Below, one piece after another: positions 12,475-20,740 of a DNA stretch of 64,000 bases. Position numbers and translations under genes: made by a program. The notes beneath the pieces are model-generated. The model did no database searches. It was not told the DNA's origin and saw nothing but the letters and a program-made list of their open reading frames with translations. The first letter of the stretch is position 1, and every line of letters begins with the position of its first letter. This stretch comes from PALSA-505 sp963762615 (lineage in GTDB: Bacteria > Actinomycetota > Actinomycetes > Streptosporangiales > Streptosporangiaceae): NCBI GenBank assembly GCA_963762615.1, contig CAVXLG010000003.1:921806-985805 (forward strand). Direction: 5' to 3'.

Positions 12475-12501
12475 GCTAGCACTTCGCTTGACACAGCTAG
12501 C
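12475..12501. promoter_or_regulatory. Paired GCTAGC operator sites
   Basis: Two perfect GCTAGC palindromes (12475-12480 and 12496-12501) are 21 bases apart, two helical turns. The second lies inside the spacer of the promoter at 12488-12516. A dimeric XRE protein bound on one face of DNA would block that promoter; the neighbouring regulator is the obvious candidate. Confidence 0.6.
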
Positions 12502-12516
12502 ATTAGTGCGTACTTT
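12488..12516 (+). promoter_or_regulatory. Housekeeping-type promoter for the HBHA/phasin-like gene
   Basis: TTGACA at 12488-12493 and TACTTT at 12511-12516, separated by 17 bases, an unusually good sigma-70-type promoter for this GC-rich DNA. It is 40 bases upstream of the start at 12556. Confidence 0.75.
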
Positions 12517-12555
12517 AGTTTGCATACCAGGAGACGGAATCTGAAGGAGCAGGAT

Positions 12556-13002
12556 ATGACCACCCCCCAGGATCGGGTCGCCGACGCGGTCCGGCGCGGC
12601 CAGGAGACGGTGAACGCCACCGTGCGCTCCTGGACCGACGGCATGCAGTCGATCGTCTCGAACCTCGACCTGAAGTCCACTGTTCCCACCCTCGACGAGC
12701 TGGTGGACCGCTCGTACGAGTTCGGCGTGCAGCTGCTCGCCATGCAGCGCGACTTCGCGAAGAACCTGATCGGCTACGCCGCGCCGCTGAGCGAGACGCT
12801 CGGCGCCGCGCCGAGGAAGGCCGAGCGCTTCGTCATGAAGACCGAGCGCACCGCCGCGAAGAAGGCCGAGGACGTCGCGGCCAAGACCGGGGACGTCGCG
12901 GCCAGGACCGGGGACGTCGCCGCGGATGCCGGGCACACCGCGGCCAAGGCCCAGCGGTCGGCCGCCGCCAGGGCCAGCCGCGCTTCCACGGCCAAGAAGT
13001 AA
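12556..13002 (+). CDS. Phasin/HBHA-like helical protein
   Basis: A 148-aa protein with a helical N-part (about 1-90; RSYEFGVQLLAMQRDFAKNL is phasin-like) and a Lys/Ala-rich C-tail built from repeats of the type EDVAAKTGDVAARTGDVAAD and ending in a basic run (RASRASTAKK). This layout is seen in heparin-binding haemagglutinin-like and phasin-like proteins of actinomycetes, linked to cell surface or lipid/PHA inclusions. The start ATG follows AAGGAG. The strong promoter suggests an abundant protein. Exact role unknown. Confidence 0.75.
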   Translation: MTTPQDRVADAVRRGQETVNATVRSWTDGMQSIVSNLDLKSTVPTLDELVDRSYEFGVQLLAMQRDFAKNLIGYAAPLSETLGAAPRKAERFVMKTERTAAKKAEDVAAKTGDVAARTGDVAADAGHTAAKAQRSAAARASRASTAKK

Positions 13003-13030
13003 GTAAGGGCGCAGCAGCATCCGGCCCGCA

Positions 13031-13060
13031 GGGGCGGCTACCTGCCGAGGTAGCCGCCCC
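13031..13060 (+). terminator. Hairpin terminator
   Basis: A perfect 13-bp stem with a four-base GCCG loop, 28 bases after the stop of the phasin-like gene. There is no U run, as is common in actinomycetes. Confidence 0.75.
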
Positions 13061-13101
13061 TCGGCATGCCCGCGGTCAACCGCGCCGGCCCGGACCTGCC
13101 G

Positions 13102-13209
13102 TCACATCCGGCGCATCTTGAGGTAGCGGTCAAAATCGTCCTTGCCAGCCAGGATGGCTACGCACGCGATGGCGACGCACGTCGCCAGCGCCAATAGCCG
13201 CCAGTTCAT
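13102..13209 (-). CDS. Very small membrane protein (DUF6893-like)
   Basis: A 35-aa ORF: one membrane helix (MNWRLLALATCVAIACVAIL) followed by a charged tail ending DDFDRYLKMRRM. GAGGGGAG sits a few bases before the ATG. The pattern of one helix plus a [R/K]YL+[M/I]R-type end matches the small DUF6893 proteins I recall from actinomycetes. No function is known. Confidence 0.6.
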   Translation of the reverse strand: MNWRLLALATCVAIACVAILAGKDDFDRYLKMRRM

Positions 13210-13261
13210 CGGGACTCCCCTCGGCCACCGGAGATCTAGCCTGCTGACATCTGTCTACCCG

Positions 13262-14191
13262 CTACGGCGCCGCCGCACCAGGCAGAACCCGGTCGAGCAG
13301 CGTGCTCAGCGCCGCGCCGAGCGGGGCGTCGATGGTCACCGCGGCCTGCGCGTCGCCGCGGGTCGGGCCCTGATTGATGATCACGACCGGGAGCGCCAGC
13401 TTCGCCGCGTGCCGGACGAACCGGTAGCCAGACATCACGGTCAGCGAGGAGCCGAGAACGATCAGCGCGCGGGCCCGCTCGAACAACTGGTAGCAGTCCT
13501 GCACTCGCGGCGGCGGCACGTTCTCGCCGAAGAACACCACATCCGGCTTGAGCACGCCGCCGCACCCCAGGCAGCCGACCACCCGGAAGCCGGCCACGTC
13601 GTCGTCGGCCAGTGCCGCGTCGCCGTCCGGGGTGATCTCGGCTGCCCGGGCCGCCCAGCCCGGGTTCGCCGCGCCCAGCCGCTGGTCGAGCCGGGCGCGC
13701 GGGGTCCGCTCCCGGCAGCCGAGACAGACGACGCGGCTGAGGCTGCCGTGCAGTTCGATCACCTGCCGCGCGCCCGCCGCCTGGTGCAGCCCGTCCACGT
13801 TCTGCGTGACGATCCCGGCCAGCAGCCCGCCGCGCTCGAGTTGCGCGACGGCGTGGTGCCCCGCATTCGGCGCTGCCCCGGCCACGTGCCGCCAGCCGAG
13901 ATGGCTGCGTGCCCAGTACCGCTGCCGGGCCGCCGCCGTGGCGACGAACGTCTGGTAGGTCATCGGCTCGGCCCGCCTGGCCTGGCCGCTCGGGCCGCGG
14001 TAGTCCGGGATGCCGGACTCGGTGGACAGTCCCGCCCCGCTCAGGATCAGTACGCCCCCGGCGGCGACGAGATCAACCAGCATCCCGGACGAGCAGGCGG
14101 CTGCCCCGTGCTCGGCGGCGCGAAGGCCGGGGACGCGGTCCCGGGTGCCGTCTCGGGCGCCGCCCCGGGCACGGTCCAGCGACTGGGTCAC
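13262..14191 (-). CDS. Sirtuin-type NAD-dependent protein deacylase
   Basis: About 309 aa. All sirtuin marks are present: LSGAGLSTESGIPDYRG for NAD, TQNVDGLH, the catalytic histidine in ELHGSL, two zinc pairs (CLGCRE and CLGCGG), FFGENV and LGSSLTV. It would remove acyl groups from lysines using NAD. The start is uncertain: GTG at 14191 is the longest reasonable choice but its GAGGGG is too close, while ATG at 14083 begins just before the Rossmann fold and would give 273 aa. The reading frame continues far upstream only as non-coding shadow over trpS. Confidence 0.92.
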   Translation of the reverse strand: MTQSLDRARGGARDGTRDRVPGLRAAEHGAAACSSGMLVDLVAAGGVLILSGAGLSTESGIPDYRGPSGQARRAEPMTYQTFVATAAARQRYWARSHLGWRHVAGAAPNAGHHAVAQLERGGLLAGIVTQNVDGLHQAAGARQVIELHGSLSRVVCLGCRERTPRARLDQRLGAANPGWAARAAEITPDGDAALADDDVAGFRVVGCLGCGGVLKPDVVFFGENVPPPRVQDCYQLFERARALIVLGSSLTVMSGYRFVRHAAKLALPVVIINQGPTRGDAQAAVTIDAPLGAALSTLLDRVLPGAAAP

Positions 14192-14326
14192 CCCCTCATG
14201 TTGCCATCCGCCGGCTCGTGCGCTGACAGTGTCGCCAGACAGACGGACCGGGGCCCGCCGGAACTTGACATCGCCGACGCGGCCTGCGGGAGGATAGCGG
14301 CACGAGTGACCGGATGAGGGAGCCCG

Positions 14327-14659
14327 ATGATCTTCATCACCGCCAAGTTCAAGGTGAAGCCCGAGTACGCCGACAACTGGCCCCAGATCACCGCCGAGTT
14401 CACCCAGGCGTGCCTCGATGAGCCAGGCTGCCTGTGGTTCGACTGGTCCCGCAGTGTTAAGGACCCGGAGGAGTACGTCCTGGTCGAGGCGTTCCGCGAC
14501 GGTGCGGCTGGCGCTGCCCACGTCCAGTCGGAGCACTTCAAGAAGGCGCAGCAATGGCTGCCGCCGCACCTGGCCGAGACGCCGAGGATCATCAACTTCG
14601 AGGTAGCGCAGGACGACTGGTCGCGGCTCGGCGAGATGGCGGTGCCCGGCGACGGCTAG
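14327..14659 (+). CDS. Antibiotic-biosynthesis-monooxygenase (ABM) fold protein
   Basis: A 110-aa single-domain protein (MIFITAKFKVKPEYADNW, then DEPGCLWFDWSRSVKDP and YVLVEAFRDGAAGAAHVQSEHF) of the dimeric ferredoxin-like ABM family, which includes quinol monooxygenases such as YgiN. The substrate is unknown. It converges with trpS; the stop codons overlap by 4 bases, so the two mRNAs must overlap or share a terminator. Confidence 0.87.
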   Translation: MIFITAKFKVKPEYADNWPQITAEFTQACLDEPGCLWFDWSRSVKDPEEYVLVEAFRDGAAGAAHVQSEHFKKAQQWLPPHLAETPRIINFEVAQDDWSRLGEMAVPGDG

Positions 14660-15639
14660 GGCGCCAGCAGGCCGATCGCGCGCTTGGCCCGGGCCAGCGG
14701 GCCGGCCGCCAGGGACCGCGCGCGTTCGGCACCTGCGCGCAGCGCCGTGGTCACTGCCTGCGGGTCGGCTGCGAGCACCGCGTACCTCGCCTGCAGCGGG
14801 GCGAGCAGCCCGGTGACCGCCTCCGTGCACGCCTCCTTGAGCTCCCGGTAAGAATCGACGCCTGCCGCGGCCTGCTCCGGTGTCCGGCCGGTGCACGCAG
14901 CGAGGACGGCGAGCAGATTGGCCACTCCCGGGCCGGGAGCGGTGCCCGGTTCCAGCCGCTGCCTGCTGTCGGTGACCGCCCGCGATATCTTGCGCCGCAC
15001 GACGTCCGGCGGATCGAGCAGCCGGATCACCCCGGCCGCCTCCGGCGGTGCCGACTTGCTCATCTTCACCGCCGGATCCTGCAGGTCCATCAGCCGCGCC
15101 CCCACCGCCGGGGTGACCGCGCGCGGCACGACGAACGTCTGGCCGTACATCCGGTTGAACCGGAGGGCCAGATCCCGGGCCAGCTCCAGGTGCTGCCGCT
15201 GATCGTCGCCGACCGGCACCGCGGCCACGTCGTAGAGCAGGACGTCGGCGGCCTGCAGCACCGGGTAGGTCAGCAGCGCCGCGCGTACCGACGGGTGCCG
15301 CGCCGACTTCTCCTTGTACTGGATCATCCGGCGCAGCTCGCCGTCGTACGCGGTCGCCTCCAGCAGCCAGAGCAGTTCGGCGTGCGCGGGCACGTGGCTC
15401 TGCACGAACACGGTGCACCGGGCGGGATCCAGGCCGGCCGCGAGCAGCAGCCCGGCCTGCTCGAGGGTGGCCGTCCAGACGGCCGCCGGGTCGTGCGGGG
15501 TGGTGAGCGCGTGCATGTCGGCGATGCCGTACAGCGTGTCGGCGCCCCGCTGGTCGGCGACCCAGTGCTGGATCGCACCGAGCAGGTTGCCGAGGGTCAG
15601 CCGGCCGCTCGGCACGACGAGGGAGAGGGTGCGGGCCAT
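14656..15639 (-). CDS. trpS: Tryptophanyl-tRNA synthetase
   Basis: A 327-aa class I synthetase that charges tRNA-Trp. The HIGH-like motif is in PSGRLTLGNLLGA, the substrate loop in YPVLQAADVLLYD, QRQHLELARDLA follows, and the KMSKS loop is VKMSKSAP. Length is standard. Actinomycetes can carry a second TrpRS linked to antibiotic resistance or production; this one lacks HIGH spelled canonically (TLGN), so which copy it is stays open. Confidence 0.93.
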   Translation of the reverse strand: MARTLSLVVPSGRLTLGNLLGAIQHWVADQRGADTLYGIADMHALTTPHDPAAVWTATLEQAGLLLAAGLDPARCTVFVQSHVPAHAELLWLLEATAYDGELRRMIQYKEKSARHPSVRAALLTYPVLQAADVLLYDVAAVPVGDDQRQHLELARDLALRFNRMYGQTFVVPRAVTPAVGARLMDLQDPAVKMSKSAPPEAAGVIRLLDPPDVVRRKISRAVTDSRQRLEPGTAPGPGVANLLAVLAACTGRTPEQAAAGVDSYRELKEACTEAVTGLLAPLQARYAVLAADPQAVTTALRAGAERARSLAAGPLARAKRAIGLLAP

Positions 15640-15830
15640 GTCGGCCTCCCACAGTGCGGGCCTGCCCCGCGCAGCTTCCCGCAGTCATCCGGCCGCCGCG
15701 CCGAGGCGGCCAGGTGGTCAGGAGATATGACGTCAAGGGCCGCCGGGTCAGGCGGTCCGCCACTGCTGTGCTGGCACGGACGTCATAGCCCAACAATACC
15801 CGGCTGACTCCAGGCCGACCCGGAAGTAAC

Positions 15831-15897
15831 GGCCGGCCAGGCTACCGCGACGAAACAGGCCGGCCAGGCTACAGCGAAGAAACGGGCCGGCCAGGCT
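15831..15897. repeat. 27-bp tandem repeat at the end of the YciI-like gene
   Basis: Units at 15831-15857 and 15858-15884 and a partial third unit at 15885-15897, differing by only a few bases. Each unit, on the minus strand, encodes PGRPVSS followed by one residue and a stop, so the last nine codons of the gene including the stop were duplicated downstream. Confidence 0.85.
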
Positions 15898-16207
15898 CGC
15901 GCATGGTGCCCGCCGGGCAGTACCAGGTCATGACGTTGACGGCCAGCCGCCCCGCCTCGACCGCCGGGTCCGCCTCGGCCAGCCGCCGGGCATCGGCGAG
16001 CGAGCCGGTCCGGTAGAAGGTCAGGCCGCGCAGCGACTCGTCAGGCTGATCGGTGAGCGGGCCGTTCGTCACGACCAGGCCGGCGGCGCGCAGCCGGGCG
16101 TGATAGGCCAGATGCTCACGCTGAATCCGCTCCAGGGTCGCGTCGTCATAGGACGGAGCGGCCGCGGGCCTGCGCAGCATGACGAGCTCATATGCCTCAA
16201 GGCTCAT
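15869..16207 (-). CDS. YciI-like protein
   Basis: A 112-aa protein of the YciI/dimeric alpha-beta-barrel type: LERIQREHLAYHARLRAAG with the conserved His, GPLTDQPDESLRGLTFYRTG, and DARRLAEADPAVEAGRLAV. Family members act as small dehydrochlorinase-like or unknown enzymes. The C-terminus (PGRPVSSL) lies in a 27-bp tandem repeat that repeats the stop codon region. Confidence 0.82.
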   Translation of the reverse strand: MSLEAYELVMLRRPAAAPSYDDATLERIQREHLAYHARLRAAGLVVTNGPLTDQPDESLRGLTFYRTGSLADARRLAEADPAVEAGRLAVNVMTWYCPAGTMREPGRPVSSL

Positions 16208-16321
16208 TTCGCTGCCCCCTGGTCTTGGCGCCGCCGGCCGTGCTGACCGGTGCGCTCGTCATGACGGCACGGTACGGCATGGACCCGACGGGAACCGGCC
16301 GCGAGACGGTAGGAAGGTACG

Positions 16322-16786
16322 GTGCAGATACTCGATGCCGGGCGGCTGCGGTCGCGCCGGGCGCGGGCGGACGACTACGATGCGATCGCCGCAGTCGTCG
16401 ATCAGTGGTGGGACCGGCCGGTCCTGGCGTCCCTGCCGCGGCTGTTCCTTGACCATTTCCACCACAGCAGCCTGGTCATCGACGGTCCTGACGGGCCGGT
16501 GGCGTTCCTGGTCGGCATCCTTTCTCCCGCCGACCAGCGGCGCGCGTACATTCACTTCGCCGGCGTGGCCCCACAGGCGCGCCACGCCGGGCTGGCCCGG
16601 AGGCTGTACGAGGAGTTCTTCGCCCTGGCGCGCGCCGACGGGCGCCGGGTGGTCAGCGCGGTGACCGCCCCGGGGAACGCCGGCTCGATCGCCTTTCACC
16701 AGTCGATGGGGTTCGCGGTGGCCGGGCCGGTCCCGGACTACAACGGCCCGGGCCGCGGTCTCGTCACGTTCGAGCGAGCGCTCTGA
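16322..16786 (+). CDS. GNAT-family N-acetyltransferase
   Basis: A 154-aa acetyltransferase using acetyl-CoA. It shows VAFLVGILSPADQRRAYIHFAGV for strands 4-5, the pyrophosphate loop in PQARHAGLARRLYEEF, and APGNAGSIAFHQSMGF at the end of the fold. GTG at 16322 is preceded by AGGAAGG. The acceptor is unknown. Confidence 0.88.
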   Translation: MQILDAGRLRSRRARADDYDAIAAVVDQWWDRPVLASLPRLFLDHFHHSSLVIDGPDGPVAFLVGILSPADQRRAYIHFAGVAPQARHAGLARRLYEEFFALARADGRRVVSAVTAPGNAGSIAFHQSMGFAVAGPVPDYNGPGRGLVTFERAL

Positions 16787-17014
16787 CCGTCGGCCCGGCC
16801 CAGTGAGCCCGGCCCAGCTCGGTGAGCCCAGCCCGGGTCAGCCCGGGACCACCTTGGCTCGGACTACCGTGCGGCGGCGTACCCATGATGCTGGTACCCG
16901 CCGGGCAGGCGGCCAGCCGCCCGCCCGCGACCGGCCTGCCGCGATCCGGACGAATAAGGACGCTCACCTGGGTAGTGTCAAGGCACCCCGAACGCCCCCC
17001 AAGGAGCTGGCCCG

Positions 17015-17200
17015 ATGGGCAAGGTTGTGCTGATCATCCCTGGCTTCCCCTTGCCGTTCCGCACCCGGCCGGGCCACGATGGGCTGAGCCGCAAAGTGTC
17101 CTGGGCGCCGCCGCCGCAGCCGCCCGGCCGCTTCTCCGGCGTTAATCTACGACATCTGCCAGGTCTCCCGCGCCTGAGCCGGAGCGGAGGCTGCTGGTGA
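17015..17200 (+). CDS. Small ORF coupled to the hemolysin III gene
   Basis: A 61-aa ORF beginning MGKVVLIIPGFPLPF, with a good AAGGAG eight bases before the ATG. Its TGA overlaps the GTG of the next gene (GTGA), which allows translational coupling. The C-half is Pro/Arg-rich and low in information, and I recognise no family. It may be a leader ORF rather than a functional protein. Confidence 0.35.
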   Translation: MGKVVLIIPGFPLPFRTRPGHDGLSRKVSWAPPPQPPGRFSGVNLRHLPGLPRLSRSGGCW

Positions 17201-17904
17201 CGTTCGCGGATTCCACGCCTGACCCGGCGTGCCCGCCGGCCGCGGGCCCGTTCTACGACGCCCGGCGTGACGTCTACTACACCAAGCCGGCGCTGCGCGG
17301 CTGGCTGCACCTGCTCTGGTTCGCGGCGTCGCTGGTGTTCGGGATCATCCTGCTGACCCGGGCGCGCGGCGGCGCCCGGATCACCGCCGGCGCCATCTAC
17401 GCCGCCAGCGTGAGCGCCCTGTTCGGGGTCAGCGCTTTGTACCACCGCGGCAACTGGACGACGGCCTGGCGGCAGCGGCTGCAGCGGCTGGACCACCTGA
17501 TGATCTTCTTCCTGATCGCGGGTACGGCGACTCCGGCCTTCCTCATTGCCATGCCCGGGCCGCTGGGGCTGACCGGCCTGATCGCGGTGTGGACGCTGGC
17601 CGCTACCGCGGCCACGGTGCACATGGCGTGGATGAACGCGCCCGAGCTGATCGTCGGCGGAACCTTCGTCGGGCTGGGCTGGATGGCCGGCGTCGGCGTG
17701 CCGAGCGTATGGATCCACGCCGGGACGACGCCGGGCGTGCTGGTCCTCGTCGGCGGGGTGCTCTACACGGTAGGCGCCTTGTGCTACCGGCGCCGGCGGC
17801 CCGATCCCTACCCGTCGGTGTTCGGCTACCACGAGGTCTTTCACGCTTACGTGTGCGCCGCTGCCGGGTGCCAGTACGCCGCCATGGCGCTGCTGCTCCG
17901 CTGA
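17197..17904 (+). CDS. Hemolysin III family (PAQR) membrane protein
   Basis: A 235-aa protein with seven predicted membrane helices. PAQR/HlyIII marks: SALYHRG after helix 2, RLDHLMIFFLIAGTATP and FGYHEVFHAYVCAAA near the end, supplying the Ser, Asp and His residues thought to bind zinc. Bacterial members (YqfA, TrhA) affect membrane lipid homeostasis; true haemolysis is not expected. The GTG start has GGAGG six bases upstream. Confidence 0.93.
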   Translation: MTFADSTPDPACPPAAGPFYDARRDVYYTKPALRGWLHLLWFAASLVFGIILLTRARGGARITAGAIYAASVSALFGVSALYHRGNWTTAWRQRLQRLDHLMIFFLIAGTATPAFLIAMPGPLGLTGLIAVWTLAATAATVHMAWMNAPELIVGGTFVGLGWMAGVGVPSVWIHAGTTPGVLVLVGGVLYTVGALCYRRRRPDPYPSVFGYHEVFHAYVCAAAGCQYAAMALLLR

Positions 17905-17919
17905 GCCCGCCCGGAATAC

Positions 17920-17940
17920 TGACAATGGAAACCGTGTTCA
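17920..17940 (+). promoter_or_regulatory. Possible Zur box before rpmJ2
   Basis: TGACAATG followed by GAAACCGTGTTCA, 43 bases before the L36 start. The left half resembles actinobacterial Zur sites (TGAxAATG) and an imperfect dyad is present. Zinc-free L36 genes are often Zur-repressed; the match here is weak. Confidence 0.3.
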
Positions 17941-17983
17941 ACACTACGGCAGGCTTCAGGCTCTAGGCCAGGAGGAGGCAGCC

Positions 17984-18106
17984 GTGAAGGCACGTAACTC
18001 GGTGAGATCGCTGAAGAACAAGCCGGGCTCGGTGGTGGTCCGTCGGCGCGGAAGGGTCTTCGTGATCAACCGTGCCAACCCCCGCTGGAAGGCCCGGCAA
18101 GGCTGA
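17984..18106 (+). CDS. rpmJ: Ribosomal protein bL36, zinc-independent (type B) form
   Basis: A 40-aa protein: VKARNSVRSLKNKPG, VVVRRRGRVFVINRANPR and WKARQG, matching the YkgO-like second L36. It lacks the four Cys/His zinc ligands of the normal form and replaces it when zinc is scarce. The start is GTG with GGAGGAGG upstream. A clean hairpin terminator follows at 18148, so it is probably a single-gene transcript. Confidence 0.93.
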   Translation: MKARNSVRSLKNKPGSVVVRRRGRVFVINRANPRWKARQG

Positions 18107-18147
18107 GCGATGAGCGGGCGCGGGACGCAGTCCCCCCGCTAGTGAAC

Positions 18148-18173
18148 GTGGCGCCGACATTGGTCGGCGCCAC
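18148..18173 (+). terminator. Hairpin terminator after rpmJ2
   Basis: A perfect 11-bp stem (GTGGCGCCGAC and its complement) with an ATTG loop, 42 bases after the L36 stop. Confidence 0.75.
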
Positions 18174-18251
18174 GCGGCGTTTGCGGGCGGCGCCTGGCCA
18201 GGCGCGAGACCGCGGCCCGCATGCTGCCTTCCCGACGGGGAAGGGACTGTG

Positions 18252-19688
18252 ATGCGCTCCGACCAGATACCGGGCCGGCCCGGCGGGCCAGCGCGGCGCG
18301 GCCTGAAATCCAGGATCCCGGCTCCGCTCCGGCGAGGCCTAGTCATCTTCGTCCTGCTCCTGGTCATCGAGTACCTGGTCATCCCCGAGCTGGTCGGCGC
18401 ACGCAAGGATCTCGAGCCTGCTCGGCCACCTGAATATCGGCTGGATGATCGCCGGCCTCGTGCTCGAGGTCGCGTCGCTGTTCTGCTACGCGCTGCTGAC
18501 CCGGGCGCTGCTGCCGCCGGCGGCCAGCCCCGGCTGTCCCGGCTGTTCCGGATTGACCTGGCCGCGGCCGCGGTGGCGCACGTGATCCCCGCGGGCACCG
18601 TGGGCAGCGCTGGCATCGGGTACCGGCTGTTCACCGCGGAAGGGATCGCCGGGACCGATGCCGGGGTGATGATGGCGACCAAGGGCATGGGGTCCACCGT
18701 CGTCCTGAACGCCCTGCTGTGGCTGTCCCTGGTGATCTCGATACCGCTGGCCGGCTTTCACCCGATCTACGTGTCGGTCGCCATTGTCGGCGCGGTGGCT
18801 CTGTTCCTGGTGGCTGCGCTCGCGTTCGGGCTCACCCGCGGCGAGGGCCGGGCGAGCAGGATCGTGCACGCCATTGGCCGCCGGATTCCCGGCCTGGACG
18901 GCGATCAGCTCGAGCGGCTGTTCCTGCAGATCGGAACGTCGGTCAGGGATCTGGCCAGGGACCGGGCCGTGCTGACGGCGTCGCTGACGTGGGCGTCCCT
19001 CAACTGGCTGCTCGACGCCGCGTCGCTGTGGTGCTTCGTAGCGGCGTTCGGCAGCTTCGTGAACCCGGCCGAGCTGTTCGCCGCCTACGGGATCGCGAAC
19101 GTCATCGGCGTGCTGCCGATCACCCCGGGCGGCCTGGGCGTCATCGACAGCACGGCTCCACTGCTGCTGGTCAGCTTCGGCCTCACCCGCAGCGTCGCGA
19201 CACTCGGCGTGCTGGCCTGGCGGCTGGTGAACTTCTGGCTGCCCATCCCCGCGGGCGCCGCCGCCTACGTTTCGCTCAAGGTGCCGCGGGGGGGCGGGCT
19301 GAAGGGCGCGCGGCACGCGGTTGGCGAGCTGATGTCGCGCAGCGGCGTTCGGGCAGAAAAGCACGAAAATTCTTCCGAACGGGCCGGGGCCGGACGCGAC
19401 TCAGCTTCGGTCGAGCCGTCGGATGGTGATCTCGTGCAGCAGCAGCCGGATGGCCGCGGCCACGGGAATCGCGACCAGCGCGCCGACTATCCCGAGCAGC
19501 ACGGCGCCGATCAGGACCGCTATCAGGCTGACGATCGCGGGCACCTGGACGGTGCGGCCCATGATCCGGGGCACGATGAGGTAGTCCTCGGCCAGCCGGT
19601 AGGCGATGTAGAAGGCCAGCGTGGCGATGGCCACCGGCAGCGATACGGTCAGCGCGACGAGGGTCACTACGGCGCCGCCGATGGTTGA
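18252..19688 (+). pseudogene. YbhN/AglD-like flippase (lysylphosphatidylglycerol synthase TM family), compensating frameshifts
   Basis: A membrane protein of the YbhN family (helices in RRGLVIFVLLLVIEYLVIP, VVLNALLWLSLVISIPLAG, IVGAVALFLVAALAF, FGSFVNPAELFAAYGIANVI; signature VLPITPGGLGVIDS). Between about 18413 and 18525 the open frame gives a hydrophilic arginine-rich stretch. The +1 frame there gives a fitting membrane segment (HLNIGWMIAGLVLEVASLF). So one base was gained near 18414 and one lost near 18525. The open frame then runs 288 bases into the convergent transporter gene, so the true end is probably near 19400 and another indel may hide the stop. The start ATG follows GGGAAGGGA. Confidence 0.7.
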
Positions 19689-20627
19689 CCCGATGACCGG
19701 AATCAGGTCCAGCAGGGCTACGAACATGGCCAGCAGGAGCGGATAGGGAATGCCGAACGCGAGCAGCCAGAAGAAGGTGCCAGCGCCGGCGATCACCGAC
19801 GTGATGAAGTTCCCCAGCACGTAGCCGCCGACCTTGGCCAGGATCTCGTCGCCGATCAGGATCACCCGGGGCCGCCGCGAGTGCGGCACGAGCTGGTAGG
19901 CGAACAGCTTGATCCGGGGCAGGCCGGCCAGGAAGTAGATGCTGAGCACCAAGATGGTGAGCATGGCCGAGGCCGTGCTGAGTACCAGCATCCCCGCGCC
20001 CAGGATCCCGCCGGCCAGGGAAGTCCCCCGGCTGGTGAGCAGCTTGGTCAGCCGCTGCTGGATGTGGTACCTGACATTGAGCTTGCCCAGCTGCGAATTG
20101 CGATCCTGCAGGCTGTGCAGGTAATGCGGGATCTGATGGGCGAGCGTGCTGGCCTGCGATGTCAGCGGCGGTATCGCCGCCGCGAGGAACGCCGCCACGA
20201 CCCCGAGAGTGCAGGCAACGACCGCGACGACGGCCGCCCAGCGCGGCACGCGATGGCGGACCAGCCAGCGGACTACCGGATCCAGGCCGGCCGCGATGAA
20301 CAGCGCCAGGCCGATGATGATGAGAATGGCGCGGGCCCGGATAAACAGCTCGACCATGCCGTAGGTCACCGCGACGCCGAGCGCCGCAGTCATCCCGATC
20401 ATGAACGGGGAACGCCGGTTGATCGGCCGTCCGGGTGCCCCCAGGCCGCCCGTCTCCGCGGCTACGGCCGCTGCCGTCTCGACGGCTTCCTGGATCCGCT
20501 CTCTCCCCGGGGCCCGGTTCCGGTCTTCGTCCTGGACCCGCACGTCTTCCTGCGTCGGGACTTCGGCCGCCTCCGCTCCGTTGCCTTCCGCGGGGAGCGG
20601 GCGGCTCACCCGGGCCTCGGCCCCCAT
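19401..20627 (-). CDS. AI-2E family transporter (PerM/YdiK-like)
   Basis: A 408-aa membrane protein. A hydrophilic N-tail (about 1-70) is followed by the usual AI-2E pattern: paired helices near 75-110, one near 130-150, a helical cytoplasmic stretch, then five to six helices including DLIPVIGSTIGGAVVTLVAL and the end LIGAVLLGIVGALVAIPVAAAI. Family members export small molecules or ions; autoinducer-2 transport is proven for only a few. It overlaps the 3' end of the convergent flippase-like frame. Confidence 0.9.
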   Translation of the reverse strand: MGAEARVSRPLPAEGNGAEAAEVPTQEDVRVQDEDRNRAPGRERIQEAVETAAAVAAETGGLGAPGRPINRRSPFMIGMTAALGVAVTYGMVELFIRARAILIIIGLALFIAAGLDPVVRWLVRHRVPRWAAVVAVVACTLGVVAAFLAAAIPPLTSQASTLAHQIPHYLHSLQDRNSQLGKLNVRYHIQQRLTKLLTSRGTSLAGGILGAGMLVLSTASAMLTILVLSIYFLAGLPRIKLFAYQLVPHSRRPRVILIGDEILAKVGGYVLGNFITSVIAGAGTFFWLLAFGIPYPLLLAMFVALLDLIPVIGSTIGGAVVTLVALTVSLPVAIATLAFYIAYRLAEDYLIVPRIMGRTVQVPAIVSLIAVLIGAVLLGIVGALVAIPVAAAIRLLLHEITIRRLDRS

Positions 20628-20740
20628 GTAACTCTCCCTCCGGGGAACGCGGTGCCGCGAAGGTGACGCGGCACGGCCCGCCGGGCCGGGGCCGCCTCAC
20701 GGTGGCGGGGGCGCGGCGGGCCGATGCTGCCGTCACGCGG

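Noticed and set aside
13262..15796. An 844-codon minus-strand open frame covering the sirtuin and beyond
   Set aside because: Only the part up to about 14191 encodes sirtuin; the rest overlaps trpS and the ABM gene and has no recognisable content.
15640..15830. T-box or attenuator before trpS
   Set aside because: No T-box sequence, Trp codon run or clear terminator/antiterminator pair.
16787..17014. GAGCCCGGCCCAG-like short repeats
   Set aside because: Short irregular GC repeats without regular period; simple sequence.
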